Numbered from the stretch's first letter, positions 1 to 7,239 are shown. The stretch: DNA of 17,276 bases from Propionibacterium sp. (GCA_022837595.1 JALHFX010000043.1:1-17276), one strand, 5' to 3'. Notes: generated from the sequence alone by a model not told the origin. Numbers and translations: made by a program.

Positions 1-4
1 AGCT

Positions 5-217
5 ATGAAACTGTCGACGCGCAATCAACTCGCCGGAACAATCGTCAGCATCGCGATGGGTGAAGCGATGGCCAGCGTGAAGGTCCGGCTCGACGGCACT
101 GACCAGGTCCTCACGTCAGCCATCACCGCAGACGCCGCCAACGATCTCGGTCTGGCCGAAGGGCAAGCTGTCACGCTGCTCATCAAGGCCACCGATGTTG
201 CGGTCGCCATCGACTGA
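5..217 (+). CDS. Mop/TOBE-domain molybdate-binding protein (molbindin-like)
   Basis: A 70-residue protein made of a single Mop/TOBE fold. The N-terminal STRNQLAGTI, the central ITADAANDLGL and the C-terminal LLIKATDVAVA match the usual pattern of Mop proteins (N-Q-L-x-G-x-I near the start, I-T-x-x-A in the middle, I-K-A-T-D-V at the end). Known members bind molybdate or tungstate oxyanions as oligomers in the cytoplasm for storage or homeostasis. The length equals that of a stand-alone molbindin, so the ATG at position 5 is plausible. Only four upstream bases are visible, so no ribosome site can be judged, and I cannot exclude that it is the last domain of a longer ModE- or ModC-like protein. 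The next feature downstream is a degenerate carboxypeptidase fragment on the opposite strand. No other molybdenum gene is in the window. Confidence 0.85.
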   Translation: MKLSTRNQLAGTIVSIAMGEAMASVKVRLDGTDQVLTSAITADAANDLGLAEGQAVTLLIKATDVAVAID

Positions 218-233
218 GCGACTCCCCTACGCC

Positions 234-341
234 CAGGTTCAGTAATACTGCTGGATCGACGCCCCGCCGCCGGGTTGCCCGACTGCACCGCAGCCAGAGA
301 ATCATTGACGCCAAGAATCGGCATTGTGGCACCACGCCGAT
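234..341 (-). pseudogene. Decayed, internally deleted remnant of the S13 D,D-carboxypeptidase 3' end
   Basis: Read on the minus strand, this stretch encodes MPILGVNDSLAAVQ and then PAAG. The intact D,D-carboxypeptidase at 4373-5953 has MPILGVDGSLAAVQ and PAAG at its residues 433-453. The remnant then jumps straight to the last codons of that gene, with IQQYY-stop against IQQNY-stop. The roughly 200 bp between the two points in the intact gene, which carry the KTG box, are missing. The junction is out of frame and nothing upstream of residue 433 remains, so it cannot be functional. By eye the longer block is about 80% identical to 4596-4662, and the last 20 bp differ at one position. It implies that a copy of this gene once ended next to mop. 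Confidence 0.8.
237..256. repeat. Left copy of imperfect direct repeat flanking the SDR/transketolase/LysR module
   Basis: The sequence GTTCAGTAATACTGCTGGAT recurs at 4371-4390 in the same orientation with one mismatch (A to T at the eleventh base). In both places it is the extreme 3' end, including the stop codon, of the carboxypeptidase gene or its remnant. The pair brackets about 4.1 kb. Confidence 0.75.
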
Positions 342-347
342 TCTTGG
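311..347. repeat. Perfect 12-bp inverted repeat / hairpin
   Basis: CCAAGAATCGGC at 311-322 is exactly complementary to GCCGATTCTTGG at 336-347. The 13-nt loop contains a further GTGG/CCAC pairing (326-329 with 332-335), giving a long stem. The left arm lies in the carboxypeptidase remnant and the right arm begins where that homology ends. It could end mop transcription, but no T-run follows. A smaller GC-rich near-palindrome (GACAG...CTGTC, 348-365) lies immediately beyond it. Its role is unknown. Confidence 0.6.
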
Positions 348-442
348 GACAGTGCGCGCGCTGTCTTCGCCGCCCCAGCGTGTCGCCCAGCCGATTGTCG
401 TCCGTGACGTTGTGGTTATGGCTGGCGATTGCTTTTAGCTAT

Positions 443-472
443 TTGATTTCACTTTCAGGCCTGAAATAGGAT
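443..472 (+). promoter_or_regulatory. Candidate promoter of the SDR-transketolase operon
   Basis: A -35-like TTGATT at 443-448 and a -10-like TAGGAT at 467-472 are 18 bp apart, in the AT-richest part of the region. The predicted start of transcription would leave a leader of about 50 nt before the GTG at 530. Each hexamer matches the consensus at four of six positions, so this is a prediction by eye. Confidence 0.45.
453..466. promoter_or_regulatory. Perfect 14-bp palindrome, candidate operator
   Basis: TTTCAGGCCTGAAA is a perfect palindrome lying wholly inside the spacer between the -35 and -10 candidates. A protein bound there should control the SDR/transketolase operon, by blocking polymerase or by remodelling the promoter. 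The convergent LysR gene at the other end of the module is the obvious candidate, because LysR proteins bind short interrupted palindromes, but a regulator elsewhere is equally possible. Confidence 0.5.
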
Positions 473-529
473 CTCACTCAGGATATTTCGAAAGGCAACG
501 ACCGCTTTTCGGCGAAAGGGTACGGCGAC

Positions 530-1375
530 GTGGAATTCTATGAAGAGCTTTATCCAAAGGATGTTTGGCGCGACGCGGCGTATGACATTTTTGATCGCTT
601 TTCACTCAAGGGAAAGAAAGCTTTAGTCACCGGCGCCTCAGGTGGAATTGGTCGCAATGCAGCCGCAGTGTTCGCTCAGGCGGGTGCAGATGTGATGATG
701 GCCGACATTGAGCGGACCAGGGCCACTCTGGACCCGCTGGCTCAGGAGATTGCCGAGCGGTTCGGCACCACGGTGGTGCCCGCATACTGCGATGTCTCCG
801 ACGAGGCCCAGGTCAACGCCATGGGCGAGCAATTGGAAGCACAGTTGGGCACGGTGGATGTCGCATTTCTCAACGCCGGTGTGGTCTTGCCGGGCGACGA
901 CTACGACTCGTCGTTCGACACCTGGAAGAAGACGATTGATATTGACCTGAACGGGATGTTCTTGTGCGGCCAGTTGGCGCAGAAGATGATGCGCCGCCAT
1001 GGTCACGGCGGCTCAATCATCATGACCTCGTCGATTTCTGGCTACGTCATGAACCACATGGCAGGCAATCCGAACCCGATCATGGCCTACGCCGCGGCAA
1101 AGGCCGGCGTATCCCAATACGCCAGGGCGCTGGCCGCCTTCAGCGTCCGGGACGGTATTCGGGTGAACACGATCGCACCGGGATATGTGTGGTCGGGCAT
1201 CCATGAGGGCTTAATGACTGAGCAAGCCCACGACGTGGCCAACCAGGAGATCCCGATGCGCCGCTTTGGCCGCACCGATGAACTTCACGGGCCGCTGCTG
1301 TTCCTGGCCAGCGACGCCTCCAGCTACATCACCGGCATCAACATCCCCGTGGACGGCGGCTACCTGATCGCCTGA
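530..1375 (+). CDS. SDR-family NAD(P)-dependent oxidoreductase (polyol/sugar dehydrogenase-like)
   Basis: A 281-residue classical short-chain dehydrogenase. The Rossmann cofactor motif TGASGGIG is at residues 34-41, NAG at 115-117, the structural Asn at 141, the catalytic Ser at about 168 and YxxxK at Y187-K191. The C-terminal PVDGGYL is typical of the family. An extra N-terminal stretch of about 25 residues (from MEFYEEL) precedes the domain. The GTG start at 530 is chosen because GAAAGGG lies at 514-520. The enzyme probably interconverts a hydroxyl and a keto group on a sugar, polyol or sugar acid. It is the first gene of an operon with a two-subunit transketolase 41 bp downstream, so its product may be a ketose or ketose derivative cleaved by that enzyme. 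The substrate cannot be read from the sequence, and 'FabG-like' automated names would be misleading here. Confidence 0.88.
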   Translation: MEFYEELYPKDVWRDAAYDIFDRFSLKGKKALVTGASGGIGRNAAAVFAQAGADVMMADIERTRATLDPLAQEIAERFGTTVVPAYCDVSDEAQVNAMGEQLEAQLGTVDVAFLNAGVVLPGDDYDSSFDTWKKTIDIDLNGMFLCGQLAQKMMRRHGHGGSIIMTSSISGYVMNHMAGNPNPIMAYAAAKAGVSQYARALAAFSVRDGIRVNTIAPGYVWSGIHEGLMTEQAHDVANQEIPMRRFGRTDELHGPLLFLASDASSYITGINIPVDGGYLIA

Positions 1376-1416
1376 GGCATCCGGGACAGCTCCTGAAAGA
1401 GAAAGGACTCAGAACA

Positions 1417-2343
1417 ATGACCACGACGCAAGGCGCAAACGCCGACCCCGTCGTCGACGATGGCAGCACGGTAGTTCGCATAAACAGCGTGCCCGAGCTC
1501 ATCGAGAAGGCTGGATTCATCCGCAAACAACTCGCCCTCGGTACGCATCGCATCGGAGGGGTCCACATCGGTGGACCGTTGTCGGCGACCGATATGGCCG
1601 TTGCCCTCTACTACAAGCATCTTGGATTCGATCCGGCCAACTTGGATGATCCGTACCGGAACACGTTCATCTTGAGCAAGGGCCACAACGGCATCCTGCT
1701 CTACACGATCTTTTGCGACCTGGGTCTCTACGACTGGGATGAGCTGCTGGACACCTACAACACGGTGGAGGGAAACACTTTTGGTGCCCACCCCAATCGT
1801 CTGCATGTGAAGGGCATCGAGGTCTCCACCGGTTCTCTCGGGCACGGACTGAGTCTTGCCTGCGGGGTTGCCCACGCCAACCGCGACAAGCAGATTCCCG
1901 CACGGGTCTACGTCATGCTGGGCGACGGTGAGATGGAAGAGGGATCCAACTGGGAGGCCATCATGTACGCGGCCTCGAAGAAGCTGGACGGGATCGTCGC
2001 CATCGTGGACTTCAACCACTTCTCCGCCTCGTTCGCGGCCGGTGAGAACATCGTCTGGCCGAACATGGCCGAGACCTTCCGCTCCTTCGGCTGGGATGCT
2101 ATCGAGGTCGACGGCACCGATATGCAAGCCATCGACGAGGTCTTGTCCAGCCTGCCGCCCGTGGACTACGCCAACCCCGGCAAGCCCATAGCGATCATCT
2201 CCTCCACCACCAAGGGGCAGGGCATCGACTACATGGAAGCTGCCCCCGGCGCCTGGCATATCGGCGGTCTGAGCAAAGAGAAGCTCGAGGAGACCTACGA
2301 AATCATCGACGCCTACACGGCACGGAAGCTCGCGGAGGTCTAG
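1417..2343 (+). CDS. Transketolase, N-terminal (ThDP pyrophosphate-binding) subunit
   Basis: A 308-residue protein equal to the first third to half of a normal transketolase. It shows SKGH at residues 87-90, STGSLGHGLS at 137-146, and the thiamine diphosphate/Mg motif starting GDGEMEEGSNWE at 169-180 and ending in Asn at about 200. The start ATG at 1417 follows GAAAGGAC at 1400-1407. The next gene supplies the missing pyrimidine-binding and C-terminal domains, so the two form a heteromeric enzyme, as in archaeal split transketolases and the AptAB (apulose-4-phosphate) and SqwGH (sulfofructose) enzymes known from sugar catabolism. The reaction is transfer of a two-carbon ketol unit from a ketose phosphate to an aldose acceptor in the cytoplasm. 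The residues after the ThDP motif (DFNHFSAS) differ from housekeeping enzymes, which suggests an unusual substrate. Confidence 0.9.
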   Translation: MTTTQGANADPVVDDGSTVVRINSVPELIEKAGFIRKQLALGTHRIGGVHIGGPLSATDMAVALYYKHLGFDPANLDDPYRNTFILSKGHNGILLYTIFCDLGLYDWDELLDTYNTVEGNTFGAHPNRLHVKGIEVSTGSLGHGLSLACGVAHANRDKQIPARVYVMLGDGEMEEGSNWEAIMYAASKKLDGIVAIVDFNHFSASFAAGENIVWPNMAETFRSFGWDAIEVDGTDMQAIDEVLSSLPPVDYANPGKPIAIISSTTKGQGIDYMEAAPGAWHIGGLSKEKLEETYEIIDAYTARKLAEV

Positions 2344-2348
2344 TAATC

Positions 2349-3311
2349 ATGGCTGTCCAGTTCACTTTCAACACGTCCGGCATGATGATGGACGCCAAAG
2401 GCACCATCACCGGCACCATTCTCGACATGGTCGAGGAACTACCCCACGTCGTATACATCAACGGTGACGGCACCGGCAGTGGCAACCGGGTTCGGGCCGC
2501 CTTCGACAAGTACCCCGACCGGGTGCTGGACGCCGGCATCGCCGAGGCGAATATGGTTTCCATGGCCGCGGGGATGGCCCTGCGGGGTTACATGCCCTTC
2601 GCGCAGACCTTCGGGCCGTTCCTCAGCGTGCGCGCGCTGGACCAGGTCCACAACGATCTGGCCTACAACGATCTGCCCGTGCGTCTGATCGGCACCCATG
2701 GCGGCATCACGTCCGGCTACGGCCCCACCCACAACACCATCGTCGAGTTCGGCATCATGAACTCGATTCCGAATATGACGATGATCGCCCCCTGCGACGC
2801 GAACCAGTGCATCAAGTTCCTGGAGGCGTCCCTGGACTGGCCGCAGCCCATCTACATCCGCATCCCGCGTGGTGAGGAGCCCCTCGTCTACACCGAGGAT
2901 TACAAGTACGAGATCGGCAAGGCCATCACGGTGCGTCCCGGCAGCGACCTGACGCTGATCGCGACCGGCTCCGGGGTCTATAACAGCCTCCAGGCCGCCA
3001 AGCAGCTCGCCGAGGACGGCATGAGCGTGGCCGTGATCGACATGCACACGATCAAGCCGATCGACCGCGAGGCGATCATCAACGCCGCCCGCACCACCGG
3101 CAACATCATCACCGTCGAGGACCACAATGTGCTCGGCGGGCTGGGCAGCATCGTGGCGGACGTGCTGATGGAGGCCGGGGTACCTGCCCGCCTGAAGAAG
3201 ATCGGTATCCCCGACAAGTTCGTCCCCTTCGGATATCCCGACGAGCTGTACCCCGTGTACGGGTTCGACGGTCCCGGCATCGCCGCGACTGCGCGGCAGT
3301 TCATGCAGTAG
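2349..3311 (+). CDS. Transketolase, C-terminal (pyrimidine-binding) subunit
   Basis: A 320-residue partner of the preceding gene, beginning only 5 nt after its stop, so the two are almost certainly co-translated. The pyrimidine-binding domain carries DAGIAEANM (residues 61-69) with the conserved ThDP-activating Glu at 66, and THGGITSGYGPTHNT at 116-130, the equivalent of the usual G-x-D-G-P-T-H-Q segment. The C-terminal transketolase domain follows from about residue 190 (TLIATGSGVYNSLQAAKQL). The two subunits together (628 residues) approach the length of a one-chain transketolase. DXP synthase and the pyruvate dehydrogenase beta subunit share the fold, but the paired gene and motifs favour transketolase. 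Its stop is only 4 bp from the stop of the convergent LysR gene. Confidence 0.9.
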   Translation: MAVQFTFNTSGMMMDAKGTITGTILDMVEELPHVVYINGDGTGSGNRVRAAFDKYPDRVLDAGIAEANMVSMAAGMALRGYMPFAQTFGPFLSVRALDQVHNDLAYNDLPVRLIGTHGGITSGYGPTHNTIVEFGIMNSIPNMTMIAPCDANQCIKFLEASLDWPQPIYIRIPRGEEPLVYTEDYKYEIGKAITVRPGSDLTLIATGSGVYNSLQAAKQLAEDGMSVAVIDMHTIKPIDREAIINAARTTGNIITVEDHNVLGGLGSIVADVLMEAGVPARLKKIGIPDKFVPFGYPDELYPVYGFDGPGIAATARQFMQ

Positions 3312-3315
3312 GCAC

Positions 3316-4269
3316 CTACCGGCGGGCGGGCTCGGCGCTGGCGCCAACCGCCCGCTGGAGTCCCTCCACGAACTGAATCCCGGCCACATTGAGCGGCTCG
3401 TGCAGGCGCTTCACCCAGTGCAGATGGTTCGTTGGGAACCGCTCCGAGTCGCTGAAGTCCACCAACCTGGTCCGGATCGCGGTCTCGCGGAAGAACCCGA
3501 TCACCCAACTAGGGATGAACAGGCTGGCTTCGGTTCGCAGCAGGAACTGGATGCAGGCCGAGGCGCTGTTGAGGGAAATCAGCTTCTCGGCTTGCAAGTG
3601 GTGGCCGACCCCACCGGCCTGCAGCGTACGCACCACCTCCCCCTCCATGTCGAGGATCAGTTGCGTGCCGACCTCGATGCGCTCAACCGGGATCCGGTCC
3701 GACGGGTAATCGTACAGCGGCGACTTGGGCCCACAACTGACGTAGACAGCGGACTCGGCAACTCGGGTCGATTCGAGTCGCCGTTCCTCCAGCAGCCTGC
3801 TGAACACCTGCGAGTCACCATCACTTTGGACCAACAGGCCCAGATCCACCTCGCCTGACAGCACCGCCCTGATCACACCGCCGCGGTCACACTCAACCAG
3901 GTTCAGGTGAAATGCGTTGTCGCTCCAACCTTCGTAGCAGTCCAGCAGTAGCTCATAAAGGAAGTCGAACTGCTGGCTGGCGACCGACAACACCTTGCGC
4001 TCGGGACCTTCACGAACGACGAACGCCTTGTTCATAGCGTCCGTCGCCGCAATCACCGCTCGGGCATGGTCGACGAACAGCCGTCCCTCCGCGGTCAGAT
4101 CCACTCCCCTGGGAGTGCGATCGAAGAGCCGGACCTTGTAGTCATGCTCCAGATTCGAGATGGCCTTCGTCAGCGCGGGCTGGCTCAGAAAGAGTTCCTG
4201 CGCAGCCGCAGTGATAGAACCGCACTCAGCGACCACCACGATGTACTCCAGCTGCCGCACTCTGATCAC
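3316..4269 (-). CDS. LysR-family transcriptional regulator
   Basis: About 317 residues. The N-terminal winged helix-turn-helix is clear (LEYIVVVAECGSITAAAQEL, then SQPALTKAISNLE), followed by the usual R-L-F-D-R-T-P-R-G wing and a substrate-binding domain of about 230 residues. I place the start at the GTG at 4269, because GGGAGG lies 5 nt upstream and this gives the normal LysR N-terminus. The longest frame starts at ATG 4308 and would add 13 atypical residues without a well-spaced ribosome site. Most LysR genes are divergent from their target. This one is convergent with the SDR/transketolase operon, so if it controls that operon it must act at the distant promoter near 453-466. Its ligand is probably a pathway sugar or sugar phosphate (inference). 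Confidence 0.88.
   Translation of the reverse strand: MIRVRQLEYIVVVAECGSITAAAQELFLSQPALTKAISNLEHDYKVRLFDRTPRGVDLTAEGRLFVDHARAVIAATDAMNKAFVVREGPERKVLSVASQQFDFLYELLLDCYEGWSDNAFHLNLVECDRGGVIRAVLSGEVDLGLLVQSDGDSQVFSRLLEERRLESTRVAESAVYVSCGPKSPLYDYPSDRIPVERIEVGTQLILDMEGEVVRTLQAGGVGHHLQAEKLISLNSASACIQFLLRTEASLFIPSWVIGFFRETAIRTRLVDFSDSERFPTNHLHWVKRLHEPLNVAGIQFVEGLQRAVGASAEPARR
3322..3355. terminator. Candidate bidirectional terminator hairpin
   Basis: GCGGGCGG at 3322-3329 pairs perfectly with CCGCCCGC at 3348-3355. Inside the loop GGCGC (3334-3338) pairs with GCGCC (3341-3345), giving a nested GC-rich stem. It begins 11 bp after the transketolase stop and lies inside the last codons of the convergent LysR gene. 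No T-run follows on either strand, so efficiency is uncertain. Confidence 0.4.
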
Positions 4270-4370
4270 AAGGCCCTCCCGCCATCGGTAAGAAACAACT
4301 GCGAACATCCCCTACGGCAGCCAGCGTGTACGCCAGAGGACGCGCAACAGCGGGAAATCGGCGAATCCCG

Positions 4371-4390
4371 GTTCAGTAATTCTGCTGGAT
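4371..4390. repeat. Right copy of imperfect direct repeat flanking the SDR/transketolase/LysR module
   Basis: GTTCAGTAATTCTGCTGGAT includes the stop and last codons of the intact carboxypeptidase gene and matches 237-256 at 19 of 20 positions in the same orientation. Between this point and the LysR gene lie about 60 bp with nothing recognisable. Confidence 0.75.
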
Positions 4391-5953
4391 GGCCGCCGCC
4401 ACCGCGCCGACATCATCATTCGCAGTCAGAACTCCTTCGATGTCGGACGCGAAGCCTTGGGTCATCATGATGGTGAAGGCGAGGTTGCGTCCGCTCTTCG
4501 ACTCCATGACTCCGCCGAGCGCCTTGGTGGCCAGCCGGATTCGACCGTTCAGCGCATCACCGGCGACCAACGTGCCGGTCTTCGCGTGGACGCTGCCCGC
4601 CGCCGGGCTATCCGGCTGCACCGCGGCCAGTGAACCGTCCACCCCGAGAATCGGCATGGTGGCGCGCCACCGCTCGGCGTCCGGCCGTTTGGCCATGATC
4701 TCCTGGGTGGCGACCCCGTTGTTGGGGGTGATGAAGTTGCCGCTCAACCCCGAGCCGTCGATGAGCGAGACACCCAACGTGTCGAGCCCGGCCTCCGTCC
4801 AGATTCTGCCGACTTCGTCCATGCCTGCGCTGCAGTCATCGACACCGGCAGCCGCCGACAGCAGGCAGACGTAGGTCTGGGCGCCGCGGTTGTAGCTGAC
4901 CTTCATGATGTAGGTCACCTGCTCAGCCAGTGGAAGCGAATCGAATTCGGCCACCGAAGGCAGCTGGTCGACCGCGTCCTTCGCGGGCAGCGAAGCCATC
5001 GAGTTGACCGCTGTCGGATCACCACTCACCGAGACCCCGGCCCGATCAAGAGCCTCAATGAACGCTGTCTTCGCGAACGTTGCGGGGTCGTCGAGCACGA
5101 AGACCTTCAACACCGGATCGCTGTCGGCGGCGATGGTGCCGGAAATCGTGATCGTGCCGTCACCCGCCGACTCTGGATTTGAGACAGCAAAATCAGCACC
5201 GGCCGCAACCGTCTGCACGTCGCTGACGACCCGCCACGGCGCCACCACCGGGGTCATGTCGACCGTCGCCGGTTCGCCGGGCGCCCCCGGTGTGACCAGC
5301 ACATCAATGAGATTCTGATTGACCACGATCGGCGTGATCGGTCCACCCTCAAGGGTTCCTTGGAAGAGCCGGTCGTCAACAACGACGTTTCCGCTGACAG
5401 TGTCGATCCCGGACGCCTTCACCTGGGCCGCTAGGTTGTCCAAACCGGCCAGCGGATTTTCGGGCGTGAGTGTCGCGCCCGGAAGCGGATTGGCGTCGTT
5501 GTGGTCGAGGTTCGCAAAATCGACGGTACCGTCCGCCTTCGTGCGCCCACCCAGGGTCACATCACCCTTGCCGACCAGGACGAGATCACCGTTCAGGGTT
5601 CCGTCCGCCACCTCGCCGGTGCGTTTCACCGGTGTCGTGATGACGTGGTCCGGCCCCCACTTGAGCCAGGCCGCACCGGTGCTGTACGTCTTCGTGAACG
5701 ACGCAGGCTCGGCCATCTTGTCACCGTCGAGATCGATGAGCACCTCCCCTGTGTCCAGGTCTTTCACCGAGATCAGCCAGCGTCCGTTCGAGTACTGCGG
5801 CTGATTCATGATCTCCAGAGCTGCTGCGGGGACGCTTGATTCGTCGCTATTGGGTTCGTCTCCGGCGCCTCCGGAGGTGCATGCGGTCACCATCGCGCCA
5901 ACCAGGATCATGCCGAGGGCGGCGCTCCCCCACCGCCGAATACTACGTGTCAT
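4373..5953 (-). CDS. dacB: D-alanyl-D-alanine carboxypeptidase/endopeptidase, S13 (PBP4) family lipoprotein
   Basis: A 526-residue low-molecular-mass penicillin-binding protein. The N-terminus is a lipoprotein signal with two Arg-containing basic residue groups, a hydrophobic core and the lipobox VTAC (Cys25), so it should be tethered to the outer face of the membrane. Active-site motifs are in order: SFTK (Ser85 nucleophile, Lys88), SYN (353-355) and KTG (458-460). The roughly 265 residues between the first two boxes contain the inserted domain typical of PBP4/S13 enzymes. The expected reaction is removal of the terminal D-Ala from peptidoglycan stems and/or cleavage of D-Ala-mDAP crosslinks. 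Its ATG overlaps the stop of the upstream S12 gene (ATGA), so it is the second gene of an operon. A partial, degenerate copy of its 3' end lies at 234-341. Confidence 0.9.
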   Translation of the reverse strand: MTRSIRRWGSAALGMILVGAMVTACTSGGAGDEPNSDESSVPAAALEIMNQPQYSNGRWLISVKDLDTGEVLIDLDGDKMAEPASFTKTYSTGAAWLKWGPDHVITTPVKRTGEVADGTLNGDLVLVGKGDVTLGGRTKADGTVDFANLDHNDANPLPGATLTPENPLAGLDNLAAQVKASGIDTVSGNVVVDDRLFQGTLEGGPITPIVVNQNLIDVLVTPGAPGEPATVDMTPVVAPWRVVSDVQTVAAGADFAVSNPESAGDGTITISGTIAADSDPVLKVFVLDDPATFAKTAFIEALDRAGVSVSGDPTAVNSMASLPAKDAVDQLPSVAEFDSLPLAEQVTYIMKVSYNRGAQTYVCLLSAAAGVDDCSAGMDEVGRIWTEAGLDTLGVSLIDGSGLSGNFITPNNGVATQEIMAKRPDAERWRATMPILGVDGSLAAVQPDSPAAGSVHAKTGTLVAGDALNGRIRLATKALGGVMESKSGRNLAFTIMMTQGFASDIEGVLTANDDVGAVAAAIQQNY

Positions 5954-7191
5954 TTTGTGGTGCCCTTCTCGAGGATCTCCGCCAGGCGGCGGAACGTCTG
6001 GTCTGCGGGGTGAGCCTTGTCCGCGACGTTCGACTCATTGGTGAACACCACGATGCTGGCTCCGGTCTGCGGGTTGCTGAAAACGGCTGCGGTATAGCCC
6101 AGCCCCTCGCCGTTGTGGCCCCACCACCCGTTCGTCTCGCCGATGCCCAGCGCGTACTGGTCGTAGGGCGGACCAGAATCCAGCGGTGCCCCTTGCTCAC
6201 GCTCGGCTTGGGTTGAGGTTTGCAGCAGCTCACCTGAGGCGAGCGCTTGGGCCCAGAGATGGCTGTCGTCCAAGGTGCTGACCATCGACCCGGCCGGTCC
6301 GAAGATCGAGAAGTTCTGGTCCATCGGCTCGCGCGGGTCGGCGTTTGGGCCGTAGCCCAGGGTGTGTGGCTGCGTCCAGGTGGTGACATCCAGGATGTAC
6401 TTGGTGTCGGTCAGCCCGAGCGGAGCGAGGATCCGCTCGTTGAGCACCTCGGCGAAGGGTTGGCCGGTCACCTTCTCGACGACAGCGCCCAACAGATTGG
6501 TGTTGGCGTTGGTGTAGACATGCTCAGCACCCGGCTCGAACTGCGCTGGCTTGCCCAGGACGAAGCTGTTCAGCTCGTCCAGCGTGAAGATCCGGGTCGG
6601 GTCGGCGCTGAAGACTTCGATGAAGTCGTCGTTGATGTAGTCGGCGTTCCCGCTGGACATGCCCGCGAGTTGCCGCAGTGTGATCTGGTCGCCGTTGGTC
6701 ACGCCGTCGACGTACTCGCTGATCGGGTCGTCGAGCGAGAGCTTGCCTTCGTCGACGAGCTGCAGTAGCAGGGTGACGGTGTACGACTTCGTGACGCTGC
6801 GAAGCGGCCACGACATGTCTGTGGTCGTGGGCGTGCCGTTCTCGATATCGGCCAGCCCGACGGCCGTCGTCCAGGAACCCTCACCCGGGATCCAGACGCC
6901 GGCGACCGCACCAGGTACGTCGTACTGCATGACCGTCTCGTCGACCGCGGCCTGCAGTTCGGCCTGCAAAGCCGCCGGGAGTGCACCCTCGACCGAGGGC
7001 GAACCCGACGGGGACGCAGTCTCGGCCGCCGGTTGCGAGGTGCATCCCGCGACGGCCGCGACCACGACAAATGCCGCCGAGGCGGCCAACGCCCGCCAGC
7101 CACGCCGCCGGGCCGGGATATGGGTAGACCTGCTCACCTGCATAGGGAGCTGCCCGGTGGAGAACTCTTCAGAAACCGCGAACTGCGCCAT
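5950..7191 (-). CDS. Beta-lactamase-like serine hydrolase lipoprotein (peptidase S12 / class C fold)
   Basis: A 413-residue protein with the three boxes of the S12/class C family: SVTK (Ser132, Lys135), YTN (226-228, the Y-x-N box) and HNG (359-361, the H-x-G variant of K-T-G). A hydrophobic segment (about 34-49) ends in VAGC (Cys50), a lipobox, so it is probably a surface lipoprotein. The stretch before it is longer than usual for a signal peptide. The ATG at 7191 is supported by GAGGAG about 7 nt upstream, while an alternative Met17 has no ribosome site. Relatives include D,D-carboxypeptidases, esterases and D-amino-acid amidases. With the S13 enzyme translationally coupled downstream, peptidoglycan trimming is the best guess, but true beta-lactamase activity cannot be excluded. 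Confidence 0.87.
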   Translation of the reverse strand: MAQFAVSEEFSTGQLPMQVSRSTHIPARRRGWRALAASAAFVVVAAVAGCTSQPAAETASPSGSPSVEGALPAALQAELQAAVDETVMQYDVPGAVAGVWIPGEGSWTTAVGLADIENGTPTTTDMSWPLRSVTKSYTVTLLLQLVDEGKLSLDDPISEYVDGVTNGDQITLRQLAGMSSGNADYINDDFIEVFSADPTRIFTLDELNSFVLGKPAQFEPGAEHVYTNANTNLLGAVVEKVTGQPFAEVLNERILAPLGLTDTKYILDVTTWTQPHTLGYGPNADPREPMDQNFSIFGPAGSMVSTLDDSHLWAQALASGELLQTSTQAEREQGAPLDSGPPYDQYALGIGETNGWWGHNGEGLGYTAAVFSNPQTGASIVVFTNESNVADKAHPADQTFRRLAEILEKGTTK

Positions 7192-7239
7192 GGCGGACTC
7201 CTCGTCTGTTGCATTCAGCGCGGTGATTCAGTGGTCATC

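Larger units (their letters stand above)
218..529. other. Intergenic region between mop and the SDR operon
   Basis: This 312-bp stretch has no credible gene. From left to right it holds the carboxypeptidase remnant (234-341), the 12-bp inverted repeat (311-347), a second GC-rich near-palindrome (348-365), a markedly AT-richer stretch (about 410-500) with the promoter and operator candidates, and the SDR ribosome site GAAAGGG at 514-520. The short frames crossing it have no recognisable protein content. Confidence 0.7.

Noticed and set aside
275..469. 64-codon plus-strand frame in the mop-SDR gap
   Set aside because: It overlaps the carboxypeptidase remnant and the inverted repeat, has no ribosome site or recognisable content, and runs into the promoter region.
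1360..2259. 299-codon open frame on the minus strand, opposite the transketolase N-terminal subunit
   Set aside because: It is fully antisense to a gene with clear ThDP motifs, has repetitive Gly/Val/Asp-rich content and no recognisable domain; high-GC DNA often leaves such frames open.
2439..3389. 316-codon minus-strand frame opposite the transketolase C-terminal subunit
   Set aside because: It is antisense to a well-supported gene, has no domain, and shows the biased composition of a shadow frame.
237..4390. Transposon with terminal repeats
   Set aside because: The flanking repeats are direct, are the coding end of dacB, and no transposase or integrase lies between them.
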